A DNA stretch of 64,000 nt from an uncultured Paracoccaceae bacterium (GCA_947493145.1 CANLPZ010000002.1:457364-521363), one strand, 5' to 3'. Positions 1 to 9,668 are shown, numbered from the stretch's first letter. Notes: a model not told the origin generated them from the sequence alone. Translations and numbers: made by a program.

Positions 1-79
1 CAACCAATTCGGCCTGTTCGCCATCGAAATCAGGAAAATCTATGTGGCAATGGCTGTCGACAAGTTGCGGAATGTTCAT
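1..79 (-). CDS. tatD: TatD family metal-dependent hydrolase (5' end only)
   Basis: Only the first 26 codons lie in the window; the rest is off the left edge. The N-terminus contains the motif VDSHCHIDFPDF, the metal-binding HxH signature at the start of TatD/YcfH-type amidohydrolase-fold deoxyribonucleases. The ATG is 9 bases downstream of the holB stop, so it is the last visible gene of the minus-strand operon dac-tmk-holB-tatD, a common bacterial order. The call rests on the motif plus the synteny; the catalytic core cannot be checked here. Confidence 0.85.
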   Translation of the reverse strand, partial: MNIPQLVDSHCHIDFPDFDGEQAELV

Positions 80-88
80 GATGTGCCT

Positions 89-1213
89 TTAGGATGCGGT
101 TTTGGCCGCCGTCTGTTGAATCTTCAAAAGCATATCCAGAATTAATGCCGCAGGGTCAAGGTTCACAGCCCGACCATGTCGCGCGCGCGCACCTAAATCT
201 TGGGTCAATTGTGCCCATTGGCGCGCAGCCACATCATGTGGCGACAAGCGGGACAAGACTTCGCCTTCGTTGCGGCAGGCCTCGGTTGGTGGTGGCCCAG
301 AAATGCCAGCACGTGCCAAACGTGATAACAAAATGTCCAAAAGCCCAAGAACCAAATCAAACCGATCTTCTTTGCCGCGACCCGCACAACTTTCCGCCAG
401 TTTTAACGCGGCCTGACGGTTCAAATCGGGCAGCGTTGAAAACAAGGTGATCAAATCCGCATAGAGTGGCAAACCGTCAAGATTGGTTAGTCGGATTGCT
501 TCGCCGACAGACCCCGAAGACAGCTCTGCCAAGGCGGCAGGGTGATCGGATGGGTCGACATCGGCTTGCGCAATCGCCGCTTCCATTTGGTCTGGCAATA
601 ACGTGTTCAATCGCAATTCGCGGCATCGCGATCGAATGGTCGGCAACAAACGCGATGGCTGATGCGAAATAAGCAAAAGGAAGGCATCCTCTGGCGGCTC
701 TTCCAACAGTTTTAGCAGTGCGTTTGCCGCGCTGACGTTCAGCTCATCCGCGGCATCGACAATGACGACACGTCGCCCGCCTTCGGTCGCGGACAGTGAA
801 AAGAAAGATTTTAGCTTGCGGGCTTCATCAACGGTGATTTCACGCTTTAGCCGCCCCGCCTTTTCATCATAGGGGCGACGCAAGACGAACAATCCGGCCT
901 CTGATCCTGCAGCCATACGGCGCGCGACAGGATGTTCGGGTTCGATATCCAATGTTTCAGGCGGGGGGGGCGCGCCGAACATTCCACCGTCATCCATCGG
1001 CGTTGCCAGCAAAAACCGTGCGATTTTCCATGCTAACGTCGCTTTGCCCACACCGCGCGGGCCGGTAATTAACCAACCATGGTGCAGCCGGCCGGTGTTA
1101 TAGGCTTCTAAAAAACCAGCTTGCGCTGTGTCCTGGCCAAATAACTTGGATGTTTCGCGCGGGTGGGGGGCGCCGTCAATTCTATCCGGTTCGGGAACCT
1201 CGACGTCGCTCAT
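89..1213 (-). CDS. holB: DNA polymerase III subunit delta' (clamp loader)
   Basis: 374 residues, the usual size for alphaproteobacterial delta', a clamp-loader subunit that helps load the beta clamp at replication forks. The N-terminal AAA+ domain has a P-loop-like GPRGVGKAT in which the usual Lys-Thr/Ser is followed by Ala. The sensor motif PTIRSRC, shared by clamp-loader subunits, follows the segment VSAANALLKLLEEPPE. The start codon overlaps the tmk stop by four bases (ATGA), so the two are translationally coupled, and tatD follows. The identification is secure from motifs, length and neighbours. Confidence 0.95.
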   Translation of the reverse strand: MSDVEVPEPDRIDGAPHPRETSKLFGQDTAQAGFLEAYNTGRLHHGWLITGPRGVGKATLAWKIARFLLATPMDDGGMFGAPPPPETLDIEPEHPVARRMAAGSEAGLFVLRRPYDEKAGRLKREITVDEARKLKSFFSLSATEGGRRVVIVDAADELNVSAANALLKLLEEPPEDAFLLLISHQPSRLLPTIRSRCRELRLNTLLPDQMEAAIAQADVDPSDHPAALAELSSGSVGEAIRLTNLDGLPLYADLITLFSTLPDLNRQAALKLAESCAGRGKEDRFDLVLGLLDILLSRLARAGISGPPPTEACRNEGEVLSRLSPHDVAARQWAQLTQDLGARARHGRAVNLDPAALILDMLLKIQQTAAKTAS

Positions 1214-1830
1214 AGTCGGTCCATTACATGGGCTAAAATTTCGGCGGCAATTTGTTCAGCGGCACGGTCCCCGTCGATCACCACGCATCGGTCTTGGAAA
1301 TCACGCGCCAGAGACAAAAAACCATGGCGCAGTGTTTCTTGGAACCCCAGGCCGAAATCTTCAAATCGGTCTTCGCCCGAGCCCCGAGCCAATCCGCGCG
1401 ATAGGGCCTTTTGCGGATCCATATCGACGATAAATGTCAAATCGGGTTCGCGGCCAATCATCTGTTCGTGCAATCGGTCTACCATCGGGCGGAGATCGCC
1501 GCGTGTGGCCCCTTGGTACACGCGGGTGCTGTCGGCGAAACGATCTGAAATCACAATATCACCACGTTCCGTGGCAGGTTCGATCACTTTTTCCAAATGA
1601 TCACGACGCGCCGCTGTGAACAGCAATATTTCAGTTTCTGCGGACCAACGATCCGGATCCCCCGTCAAAAGCAATTGCCGAATTTCTTCGGCGCCATCGC
1701 TGCCACCGGGTTCGCGGGTATGAAGCACGCTAAGACCGTCTGCCATCAACCGTTCGACCAACATCTTCGCTTGGGTCGATTTGCCAGAGCCGTCGATGCC
1801 TTCGAATGTGATAAATAGTCCCGAAGACAT
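1210..1830 (-). CDS. tmk: Thymidylate kinase
   Basis: 206 residues, typical for bacterial dTMP kinase, which phosphorylates dTMP to dTDP in dTTP synthesis. Visible motifs are the Walker A FEGIDGSGKST near residue 10, the EPGG motif around residue 40 and DRFADSTRVYQG, the DR(Y/F) motif that contacts the substrate. The stop overlaps the start of holB by four bases, and its own start overlaps the carboxypeptidase stop by one base. This gives a compact operon in which nucleotide supply, the clamp loader and cell-wall maintenance are co-transcribed. No unusual features are seen. Confidence 0.97.
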   Translation of the reverse strand: MSSGLFITFEGIDGSGKSTQAKMLVERLMADGLSVLHTREPGGSDGAEEIRQLLLTGDPDRWSAETEILLFTAARRDHLEKVIEPATERGDIVISDRFADSTRVYQGATRGDLRPMVDRLHEQMIGREPDLTFIVDMDPQKALSRGLARGSGEDRFEDFGLGFQETLRHGFLSLARDFQDRCVVIDGDRAAEQIAAEILAHVMDRL

Positions 1831-2996
1831 CAGAGCGCGTCTGCGCCAGATACGCCGAACTGTTCCATCAAAACTTGTGCAGCCACACGCAGGCGTGGGC
1901 CAAAGCCACCGCGTGCCACGTCGCGATCTGATACCAACGGCAACCGCGTTTCTGGCAACCCATCAAGTTGGATCACCAGTTCTGCGACTTCTTGGCCTTT
2001 GGTAATCGGGGCCTCAAGGGGGCCGTTGTAAACAACCTCTGCTTTGATCTCAGCAGAATCTAAAACGGGCACAAGGAGTGACAGGTCTTCTGGAGTTGTG
2101 AGTCCGATGGTCGGGGTGTCACCCATCCAAACATCTGCTTTTGCGATAGTTTCGCCCGCTTTCGATACCGATTTTTCGGCAAACTGGCGAAAGGCCCAGT
2201 TTACAACTTTTTCGCTTTCTTCCGCGCGTTGAGCGGAAGATTGCAAACCTGTGATGACGAAGATGACACGACGATCACCTTGTTTCGCGGATCCAACAAG
2301 ACCATAGCCAGCTTCGCTTGTATGACCTGTTTTCAAACCATCGGCGCCAATGCCAAGCTTCAGTAATGGGTTGCGGTTTTGGGTGTTTTGGGGCGCGCGC
2401 CCATCAAAGGCGAATTCTGTCTCACTGAACAATGGATAATAGGTTGGAAAATCCTTGATCAACCGGTCCGCCAAAATTGCCAAGTCTTTCATCGACATCC
2501 GATGACCCGCCTGCGGCCAACCATTGGAATTGGTAAAGGTCGAATTCATCATTCCCATTTTGCGGGCGCGTTCGGTCATAAGTCGCGCAAAACCCGCTTC
2601 GGTTCCGTCGGGCGACAGGGCTTCGGCGATTACTGAACATGCGTCATTTCCAGACAAAACAATAATTCCGCGGATCAAATCCTCGACCTTCACACGATCG
2701 CGGGTGTTCAGGAACATTGTCGACCCGCCATAGTCCATGGAATGTTGAGACACTGGTAGTTCTTCGTCGATGCGAAGCCGTCCGTCGCGAATGGCCTCAA
2801 ATGCCATATAAAGCGTCATCAGCTTTGACATCGACGCCGGCGGCAACGGTGTGTCCGCATCTTTTGACAACAAAACTGTGTTCGTGGACTGATCAATCAC
2901 ATATGCGGCGGTGGCTTTGGTTTCAAACGCAAACACAGCGGCCGGACTGACCGTCATGGCCAACAAAACGGCAGTACGAGCAAATTTCATCAGCAT
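1830..2996 (-). CDS. D-alanyl-D-alanine carboxypeptidase (penicillin-binding protein 5/6 family)
   Basis: 388 residues with an N-terminal signal peptide (cleavage likely after VFA), so the protein is periplasmic. The three serine-peptidase S11 motifs are present: SMSK (SxxK), SGN (SxN) and KTG. The family removes the terminal D-Ala from peptidoglycan pentapeptides. A PBP5-like C-terminal beta domain follows the catalytic domain. The chosen ATG gives an MLMKF start directly before the hydrophobic leader. It shares one base with tmk and follows a SPOR-domain gene by about 30 bases, so both envelope genes are probably co-expressed. Confidence 0.95.
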   Translation of the reverse strand: MLMKFARTAVLLAMTVSPAAVFAFETKATAAYVIDQSTNTVLLSKDADTPLPPASMSKLMTLYMAFEAIRDGRLRIDEELPVSQHSMDYGGSTMFLNTRDRVKVEDLIRGIIVLSGNDACSVIAEALSPDGTEAGFARLMTERARKMGMMNSTFTNSNGWPQAGHRMSMKDLAILADRLIKDFPTYYPLFSETEFAFDGRAPQNTQNRNPLLKLGIGADGLKTGHTSEAGYGLVGSAKQGDRRVIFVITGLQSSAQRAEESEKVVNWAFRQFAEKSVSKAGETIAKADVWMGDTPTIGLTTPEDLSLLVPVLDSAEIKAEVVYNGPLEAPITKGQEVAELVIQLDGLPETRLPLVSDRDVARGGFGPRLRVAAQVLMEQFGVSGADAL

Positions 2997-3026
2997 GACG
3001 GGTCGTCCTATGGATTCTGAGCTGTT

Positions 3027-3869
3027 TTATTTTGACACAAAATACGCGTCAGCAAAGCCTTGTTCTTTGACTTTTTTCAACAACGCCGCGCGTTCCGAAC
3101 TATTTGCCGCCGGACCAACAATCACACGCCAGAATGTTTTACCTTGGCTCGACTGTTTGATGACATTCGGAATCACACCAATTTTGCGCATGTTTTCGGC
3201 TGTACGGTTCGCATTGGCTTCGACGCTAAAGATACCGATTTGGATATAGGGTTTGCTCAGCGACGAGGCTTGTGGTTTCGGCGCTGGCGCAGGGGCCGGC
3301 GTCGGCGCAGCAGCTGGCGCATTGTCAATTGCCGCAGCTGCCGATGCGATTGGATCCAACGTCGTGGCTTCAACGCCGCTTGGGGCTTCTAATACGCCTT
3401 CGGCCGGTTGTGGTTCGACTTCGGCCACTTCCTGACGGCGTAGCGCCGTTACGTTCAACTGCGCTGGCGCACCCGCCAACATTCCCAAGGCCTCAGCAGC
3501 GTCAGAGCTGACTTGGATTTTCGGACCTGGGTTTTCGCGTTCGCGGCGGAACAACGCCCCAATGACAAATTTGCCGTTTGAGGTGTTGCGAATAATCACG
3601 CGTTCAGGGTCTGTCACGTCCGGATGCGCCACCCATACGCCGCCCAAGGACGGACGTCCGTCCCACAATCCAGCGTCGGTTGCTTGGAAAACATCCGGTG
3701 CTTCGACGTCTTTTTCGACCGTTTTCGCCCCTGCAGGGACGGATACGGCCCCAGTGTCGCGATCCGCTTTTGGCTGACCAAAAGAAAACTCACCGTTTTC
3801 GTCACATGCGACCAACGTCATAGTGACCCCAACGAGGCTCAAGAATTTCAAAGAGTTACGCACTGCCAT
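3027..3869 (-). CDS. SPOR domain-containing envelope protein, probable lipoprotein
   Basis: About 280 residues when started at the ATG at 3869, which follows an AAAGGGCAA ribosome-binding sequence and opens a signal peptide ending in LVAC, a lipobox-like site. A longer upstream reading adds 27 residues without leader character. A Pro/Ala-rich linker (around residues 195-205) precedes a C-terminal SPOR repeat of about 75 residues, beginning near KPYIQIGIFS. SPOR domains bind denuded septal peptidoglycan, which suits the carboxypeptidase gene just downstream. The central part is not recognised. Its exact role in septation is inferred from the domain only. Confidence 0.85.
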   Translation of the reverse strand: MAVRNSLKFLSLVGVTMTLVACDENGEFSFGQPKADRDTGAVSVPAGAKTVEKDVEAPDVFQATDAGLWDGRPSLGGVWVAHPDVTDPERVIIRNTSNGKFVIGALFRRERENPGPKIQVSSDAAEALGMLAGAPAQLNVTALRRQEVAEVEPQPAEGVLEAPSGVEATTLDPIASAAAAIDNAPAAAPTPAPAPAPKPQASSLSKPYIQIGIFSVEANANRTAENMRKIGVIPNVIKQSSQGKTFWRVIVGPAANSSERAALLKKVKEQGFADAYFVSK

Positions 3870-4093
3870 ATCTTGCCCTTTTTTTCGTGCCGAGCGGTTG
3901 GGATATCGTTTTACGCACCCAATTTCGCATTTCAGCCCAAATTTTTTCATAGCTTAACGCGACTTTTTCTTTAAGGAAAGCGCGTTGAAGTGGATCGGCG
4001 AGAAACCTCTTCTATGAAATTCGATGTTTTGAGGTTTTTTCTGTGTTTTGAGGGTTTTCAAATCAAATCACAGGCGTTATGACGCCTCTCGTC

Positions 4094-4183
4094 GGAGAAG
4101 TGGCAGAGTGGTTGAATGCACCGGTCTTGAAAACCGACGTGGGTTAACGCCCACCGTGGGTTCGAATCCCACCTTCTCCGCCA
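4094..4183 (+). tRNA. tRNA-Ser (anticodon UGA)
   Basis: The acceptor stem GGAGAAG (4094-4100) pairs with CTTCTCC (4173-4179), followed by G and an encoded CCA at 4181-4183. The anticodon loop CTTGAAA places TGA at 4128-4130, which reads UCA serine codons. A long variable arm (GTGGGTTAACGCCCAC) is typical of class II tRNA-Ser, and the T-loop GGTTCGAATCC is intact. The total length of 90 nt fits. Confidence 0.98.
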
Positions 4184-4293
4184 TTCAGGCACATCTTGAA
4201 GATTTATCTCAAATGCGATCCGCAGATGGGATTTTCTTGTGTTCGCTGTTTTCGGTTTTCAGCGCTTCACTGCGTCGATCACAGCTTAATGGG

Positions 4294-5184
4294 TTATCCT
4301 TTGACGGCGCCATCGCTGAGGCCGGACACAAGATATTTTTGCGCAATCAGGAACACCACAGTTATTGGCAGCCCTGAAAGAATGGCGGCCGCTGCGAAAT
4401 CGCCCCAAAGATATTTGAACTCATTCAAATAAAGCCGACTGCCAACAGCCAACGTCATTTTATCTTCGGATCGGATCAACACGGACGCAATCGGGTAATC
4501 GTTGATGAAACCGATGAACGCCAAAACAAAAACAACCGACATGATCGGCACGGCGAGCGGTAAAAAGATGTGGCGAAAGGTCTGCCAAGGCGTTGCACCG
4601 TCGATTGCGGCGGCTTTGTCCAAGGCTGTGTCTATACTGTCGAAGTACCCTTTGATCGTCCAAATGTGCAACGTCACCCCCGCAAGATAGATAACGACAA
4701 GCGACACATGACTGTTAAGTCCCATGATGGGGGTCACCTCGCCAAGCGCATCAAATATTGCGTAAATGGCAACCAGCGCCAGCGTCGTGGGGAACATCTG
4801 GATCAAGAATAATCCATCCAACATCGCGGACTTGCCCTTAATACGTATGCGGCTGAATGCATATGCTGAGATTGTTGCGATGGCCAAGACACCAAAACCA
4901 GAGATCAATCCAATTTTGATGGAATTCCACATCCACAACAGGACGGGGTAAGGCGGTTCAACAATCGTTCCGTCCGCACGGACATAATCCAGCCCGAACG
5001 CGAGCCACCAATGTTCAAGTGTTGGGTTTTTTGGGATAATGGACCCGACAGAAAAATTGCCCTCTCGGATGGAAATCGAAAACACCATCAAGAATGGAAA
5101 CAAGATCAGAATCAGGAATAGGATCATGAACCCATGTGCCAAGATTTTCTTGATCAATAGATCCCTTGGGCGTTCGACGATCAT
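4294..5184 (-). CDS. malG: Maltose/alpha-glucoside ABC transporter permease, MalG type
   Basis: 296 residues, the length of enterobacterial MalG, with six predicted membrane segments. The cytoplasmic EAA loop reads AAAIDGATPWQTFRHIFLPL, the site where the permease contacts the ATPase. It is the last gene of the leftward aglA-malE-malF-malG operon, 31 bases after malF. The partner ATPase (malK) is encoded in the divergent operon across the control region. The substrate is probably maltose or related alpha-glucosides, inferred from the GH13 glucosidase in the same operon. A trehalose or sucrose preference cannot be excluded. Confidence 0.9.
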   Translation of the reverse strand: MIVERPRDLLIKKILAHGFMILFLILILFPFLMVFSISIREGNFSVGSIIPKNPTLEHWWLAFGLDYVRADGTIVEPPYPVLLWMWNSIKIGLISGFGVLAIATISAYAFSRIRIKGKSAMLDGLFLIQMFPTTLALVAIYAIFDALGEVTPIMGLNSHVSLVVIYLAGVTLHIWTIKGYFDSIDTALDKAAAIDGATPWQTFRHIFLPLAVPIMSVVFVLAFIGFINDYPIASVLIRSEDKMTLAVGSRLYLNEFKYLWGDFAAAAILSGLPITVVFLIAQKYLVSGLSDGAVKG

Positions 5185-5215
5185 GTTTTGGTCCTAACTT
5201 TGTTCGCGTTTCGCA

Positions 5216-6769
5216 TCATGCTTTCCCTGAACGACGCAGCGCTGCGCGACGCATTGCGACGAAATTTGCATAAGAGATTGCCGCCACCACAAGAAAGATC
5301 AGCAAGGTTATGGCCCCAGCCAGACCGAATTGCTGTCCGGCGTTGTCAAACGCCAAACGGTACGTGAATGAGGCGAGAATATCCGTTTCGCCCGCTGGGA
5401 TGATTGTTCCAGGGATATCAGGCAAGCCGCGCGTCAAAAGGAAGATCAGCACGAGGTTGTTGAAATTAAACGCAAAGCTCGCGATCAGAAGCGGCAAAAA
5501 CGGCGGAATAATCTGCGGTAATGTGATCGTAAAGAACACGCGCAATGCACCAGCCCCTTCGAGTGCGGCCGCTTTTTTGTGGTCCTCAGGAACAGATTGC
5601 AAAAATCCCATCGCAAGCAACATCATATATGGGTAGCCAAGCCATGTGTTGACGATCAGCACCATGGTGCGCGCTAAATTGCCGTCGGAAAACCAGTTTG
5701 GTCGAATGCCAAACAGTGCTTCGAGGATCAGATTGATCTCTCCGAAATTCTGGTTGAACAACCCGCGAAATACCAAAATTGAAATAAAACCGGGTACGGC
5801 ATAGGGCAGGATCAGTAAGACCCGATATACGGCTTTGAACCGCAGATGTGGCCATTGCAGGATGACTGCCAAAGTCAGCCCAAGAGCGAAGGTTAGAACA
5901 ACGGACGAAATCGCGAAAAAGAAGGTCCAAAGAAAAACACTCACCATGGGTTGGCGAATACCTTCGGATTGAAAAATTCGCGTAAAATTGTCCAATCCAA
6001 TGTTAACCCGCCACCCCGGCGGCACCTGTTCGCCGTTTTGATCAATAAAAAAACCTGTCGAATGATCGGCAGTCAGCACAGCGCCATCTGATTTGGTAAG
6101 CTCATCCGGACCAGTTCGCGTGTAGTCAGGAACGACAGTTGCAAAGGTCCGTAAACCGGCATTTTCGATGATCCCTCCGTCTGGCGTCGTTAGCTTTAAT
6201 GCTTGAAGGCCCGCGCGCAGCTTTATTGCGTCGCGTCGTGGCAAAACATCTGTCGGCTTCGCAGCGGGTGAAAGCGCGACACTGTCAGCGCCAATCAATG
6301 AAACAGGTGCAGACAACAAACCGCTTTCGGGCAACCAAATGCGGTAGCTTTCGCCGTCGCGTGCAACGGCAAAAGGCTGTTCGGTTGTTTTGTCGATTGA
6401 ACTGCGGGAGGTGAGAACCTCAACCGTTCGTTCGTAGGTCAGCAGATTGAAAGAAGAGTAATTCGTAAAGCCAATGTAGATTGTGTAAATCACTGGAAAT
6501 GCAATAAAAACGAGCACCGCGGCAATGCCGGGAAATATAAACCGTGCCCCATAAAAACGGTTTGCACCAAATATGATCGCGAAACCGGCGGACAGCGCCA
6601 AAAGGATGGCCCCGAAAACGGGTTGTGAAATCTGATAAAGATAAAAGGAACCGGCGAGCAAGCAAACGCTAACCAACGTCACCATCAAGAGTCGTGGAAT
6701 GGAAGACCTTGCAGCCAAAGGTGTGTTTGCGATGCTTGCCATGGTATTTGCCTTGAAATTGCGGGCCAT
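5216..6769 (-). CDS. malF: Maltose/alpha-glucoside ABC transporter permease, MalF type with large periplasmic loop
   Basis: 517 residues. Unlike the roughly 300-residue permeases common in sugar transporters, this has a hydrophobic N-terminus and then a large hydrophilic insertion of about 160 residues (about 105-265). This matches the P2 periplasmic loop of E. coli MalF, which contacts MalE. The C-terminal permease domain has the EAA loop AAALEGAGALRVFFTITLPQ. The ATG at 6742, preceded by CAAGG, is an alternative start that would remove nine residues. The gene lies between malE and malG and forms the membrane channel with MalG. Confidence 0.9.
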   Translation of the reverse strand: MARNFKANTMASIANTPLAARSSIPRLLMVTLVSVCLLAGSFYLYQISQPVFGAILLALSAGFAIIFGANRFYGARFIFPGIAAVLVFIAFPVIYTIYIGFTNYSSFNLLTYERTVEVLTSRSSIDKTTEQPFAVARDGESYRIWLPESGLLSAPVSLIGADSVALSPAAKPTDVLPRRDAIKLRAGLQALKLTTPDGGIIENAGLRTFATVVPDYTRTGPDELTKSDGAVLTADHSTGFFIDQNGEQVPPGWRVNIGLDNFTRIFQSEGIRQPMVSVFLWTFFFAISSVVLTFALGLTLAVILQWPHLRFKAVYRVLLILPYAVPGFISILVFRGLFNQNFGEINLILEALFGIRPNWFSDGNLARTMVLIVNTWLGYPYMMLLAMGFLQSVPEDHKKAAALEGAGALRVFFTITLPQIIPPFLPLLIASFAFNFNNLVLIFLLTRGLPDIPGTIIPAGETDILASFTYRLAFDNAGQQFGLAGAITLLIFLVVAAISYANFVAMRRAALRRSGKA

Positions 6770-6793
6770 GGCGAACCACGGCCCGACCGTTTC

Positions 6794-7951
6794 TTATTCG
6801 CCTAAGATACGCGCCGCCGCATCATTCAGCGCGTCGGTTGGTGAGGCGGCGCCTGACGTGATGTTTGTCAACGCCGGACCCATTGCGGCCCAAAACGCGC
6901 CCATTTCAGGATTGGAAGGCATCGGGATGCCTGTTGCCGCGACGGCGAGCATATCTGTCACCAGTGGATTGTTTTGTGCCACGGCCGCAGATGCGTCCGC
7001 CAAAGCACCAAGACCGTTTTGTGCGTTCCAGATGGCCAAGCCTTCGTCTGTGGCAAGGTAGTTTTCGATTAATTCGACAGAAAGGTCTGCATTTGGCGAC
7101 GCGGCATTGATACCAAGTGCCTGCACGCCCAAGAATGGTGGCGCGACATTGCCGTTTACAGTTGGAATTGGCGCAACGCCAAAGTTAAGTCCAGCCTCGG
7201 TAAATCCAGCCCAAGACCAAGGGCCATTCAAAACCATGGCGACTTCGCCGTTGTTCATCGCGCCATCCATGACACCATAATCAACGCCTTGCGGCATAAC
7301 GCCTTGGTCAAATAGTGATTTCAGAACTTCGGCGCCCGCGATTGCGCCCTCTGTATTCACGCCTGTTGTTTTGCCATCAAAAACACCGTCAACCTTTTGG
7401 AAAGCATAGCCACCGCCCGCCATCAACATTGGCATCGTGAAATAGGTGTTGTTGTAATCCCAAAGGATCTTTTGGCCTTCGATATCGGCTGTTGCGATCT
7501 CTTCAAAGGAGGCCGGTGGGGTCGTGATAATGTCTTTGTTGTAAATCAAAGTTACGGCTTCGACTGCCAATGGATAGCCCCAAGTGTTTCCGCCAAATTG
7601 GACCGCATCCATCGCGGATGGCAAAATGTCAGCGGACCAATCATCGGACGGGGAGACAGGTTGAATAAGTCCGCCATCCGCCCATTCGCCAAAACGGTCG
7701 TGCGCCCATAAAACAATGTCCGGACCGTCGCCCGTTGCGGCGGCTTGTTGGAATTTTTGTGGTAAATCGGGGTCGACGATTTCGACAACCACGTCGACAC
7801 CCAGATCTTCGGTGAAGCCTGCAACGGCTTCGATCAAAGCATCGCGGTCACGGTTCGCACCGGTCCATATGGTGATTTTTCCATCTTCGAATGCAACGGC
7901 GGGCATTGCGGTTGCCAACAGCATAGCCGTAATTGATAGGGTCTTTTTCAT
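6794..7951 (-). CDS. malE: Maltose/alpha-glucoside-binding periplasmic protein
   Basis: 385 residues with a signal peptide (cleavage near PAVAF) and the family 1 extracellular solute-binding fold. The mature N-terminus EDGKITIWTG resembles MalE (KIEEGKLVIW). A strong ribosome-binding site GGGAGGAG precedes the ATG, in keeping with the high expression needed for a binding protein. It delivers the sugar to MalFG. It sits between aglA and malF on the minus strand. The exact ligand cannot be read from the sequence; the context favours maltose, maltodextrins or other alpha-glucosides. Confidence 0.9.
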   Translation of the reverse strand: MKKTLSITAMLLATAMPAVAFEDGKITIWTGANRDRDALIEAVAGFTEDLGVDVVVEIVDPDLPQKFQQAAATGDGPDIVLWAHDRFGEWADGGLIQPVSPSDDWSADILPSAMDAVQFGGNTWGYPLAVEAVTLIYNKDIITTPPASFEEIATADIEGQKILWDYNNTYFTMPMLMAGGGYAFQKVDGVFDGKTTGVNTEGAIAGAEVLKSLFDQGVMPQGVDYGVMDGAMNNGEVAMVLNGPWSWAGFTEAGLNFGVAPIPTVNGNVAPPFLGVQALGINAASPNADLSVELIENYLATDEGLAIWNAQNGLGALADASAAVAQNNPLVTDMLAVAATGIPMPSNPEMGAFWAAMGPALTNITSGAASPTDALNDAAARILGE

Positions 7952-7982
7952 GATCTCTCCTCCCAGAGAATAAAGTTATTGG

Positions 7983-9602
7983 TTAGCCAGACAGCGAGAT
8001 TGATTTTTCGTGGTCGAGATAGGCAAAGCCATTGCCCGGCAAAGTGAGTTCGGTTCCGTGCAGCTCGCCATTGTACGGCCCCGTTAATTGCGCCACGCCG
8101 TTGATCGTGACGGTTTTGGGGTCTTTGGATAGGTTGAAAACACAGGTGATCGATTGATCATCAGCGACCCGATGAAATGCCAAAAGCGGTTCCGGCAAAT
8201 TGACAAAGGTGGTTTTTCCGGCCCGCAAAGCCGCGTTTTCTTTGCGAAACGCGATTGCACGTCGATAGAATGACAATGTGCTTTGATCGACCGTATCCTG
8301 TAGATCGACCGACCGCGAAATTTGCGGGTCTTTCACCGGCAGCCACGGCTGTCCCGTCGAAAAGCCGGCATTGGGCTTGTCATGTTCCCAAACCATTGGC
8401 GTGCGGCAGCCATCGCGGCCCTTGACACCAGGCCAAAAACGGAGTGCGGGGGGGTCAGTGAGTTCGTCATAGACAAGCTCGGTTTCGACCTGACCAAGCT
8501 CTTCGCCTTGATAGATACCGATTGTTCCCTCGAACGACATAAGCATTGCACAGGCCAAATGGGCGATAGATTGTTCATCCACCGCATGGTCCGCCCAACG
8601 CGTTACATGCCGGGGTACATCATGGTTGCTAAAAGACCACTTTGGATGCCCGTCAGGGGCACCTTGCTGGAAACCCTCAATACAATTTCGAAAGTGTTCG
8701 GCCGTAAAGTCGGGGCCAAGCATGGGAAAGCTGTAGGCCATGTGTAGTCGGCTTTGACCAGCTGTGTATTCCGCCATAACCTCGATTGCACGACGGCCGC
8801 CTTCGCCAACTTCGCCGACGAGTACGACATCGTCATATTGGTCGGTTAGAGCCCGAAGTTTTTCAAGGAACAAAAGGTTTTCGGGGCGGTTTTTATTATA
8901 GATATTATCCTGCATTGCGAACAGATCAGTTGCCATCACATCAAGGTTCGCTTGTGCCGGCGGATTTGATCGCAGTTCCTGATCGTGAACATAGTAATTC
9001 ACGGTATCAAGACGGAAACCGTCCAGACCGCGGTCCAACCAAAATTTGCAAACATCCAAGACGGCATCAACAACGTCTGGATTGTGAAAGTTCAAATCGG
9101 GCTGCGATGCAAGAAAGTTGTGTTGGTAGTATTGGCCACGTTGCGCATCATATTCCCACGCAGGTCCGCCGAAATGGCTGTGCCAATTTGTTGGCGGGCT
9201 TCCGTCGGGCAATGGATCGGCCCACACATACCAATTTGATTTGGCGTTTTCACGATCAACGCGGCTTTCTTTGAACCACGCATGTTGATCGGATGTGTGC
9301 GACAGCACTTGGTCAACGATAACTTTAACGCCCAGCTCATGCGCGCGGATCACGAGCGTGTCGAAATCCTCAAGTGACCCAAACAGGGGGTCAATGTCTT
9401 TGTAATTCGAAACATCGTAACCCATGTCTTTTTGTGGTGAGAAAAAGATGGGCGATAGCCAAATGCAATCGACACCCAAATCGGCAATATGCGGCAATCT
9501 TCGTGTAATGCCAGCCAAGTCACCCACACCGTCACCGTTATCGTCCTGAAATGAACGTGGATAGATCTGATAGATCACCGCGTCCCGCCACCATTCTTGC
9601 AT
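7983..9602 (-). CDS. aglA: Alpha-glucosidase, glycoside hydrolase family 13
   Basis: 539 residues with no signal peptide, so it acts in the cytoplasm on imported oligosaccharides. The GH13 catalytic residues are visible: the nucleophile Asp199 in DGFRLDTVNYY, the acid/base Glu264 in LVGEVGE and the transition-state Asp328 in FSNHDVPR. The N-terminus (WWRDAVIYQIYPRSFQD) and overall arrangement match the rhizobial AglA/oligo-1,6-glucosidase group, which releases glucose from maltose, sucrose-like and isomaltose-type substrates. A good AGGAG site lies ten bases upstream of the ATG. It is the first gene of the leftward sugar operon, directly after the LacI-type operator. Confidence 0.92.
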   Translation of the reverse strand: MQEWWRDAVIYQIYPRSFQDDNGDGVGDLAGITRRLPHIADLGVDCIWLSPIFFSPQKDMGYDVSNYKDIDPLFGSLEDFDTLVIRAHELGVKVIVDQVLSHTSDQHAWFKESRVDRENAKSNWYVWADPLPDGSPPTNWHSHFGGPAWEYDAQRGQYYQHNFLASQPDLNFHNPDVVDAVLDVCKFWLDRGLDGFRLDTVNYYVHDQELRSNPPAQANLDVMATDLFAMQDNIYNKNRPENLLFLEKLRALTDQYDDVVLVGEVGEGGRRAIEVMAEYTAGQSRLHMAYSFPMLGPDFTAEHFRNCIEGFQQGAPDGHPKWSFSNHDVPRHVTRWADHAVDEQSIAHLACAMLMSFEGTIGIYQGEELGQVETELVYDELTDPPALRFWPGVKGRDGCRTPMVWEHDKPNAGFSTGQPWLPVKDPQISRSVDLQDTVDQSTLSFYRRAIAFRKENAALRAGKTTFVNLPEPLLAFHRVADDQSITCVFNLSKDPKTVTINGVAQLTGPYNGELHGTELTLPGNGFAYLDHEKSISLSG

Positions 9603-9651
9603 TTGCCGCTCCTGTAGATTCGGAGGCTACGTTAGCAAATGAATTTCAAAA

Positions 9652-9668
9652 TTCAAAACGTTTTGGAA
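9652..9668. promoter_or_regulatory. LacI-family operator between aglA and lacI
   Basis: The 17-base sequence TTCAAAACGTTTTGGAA is a near-perfect inverted repeat centred on CG (core CAAAACGTTTTG, 9654-9665), the form bound by LacI/GalR repressors. It lies 50 bases before the aglA start and 75 bases before the probable lacI start. A weaker related half-site, TCAAAACGATTA, is at 9719-9730, just before the lacI ribosome-binding site. The binding protein is most likely the adjacent LacI regulator. No footprint-like evidence is available from sequence alone. Confidence 0.7.
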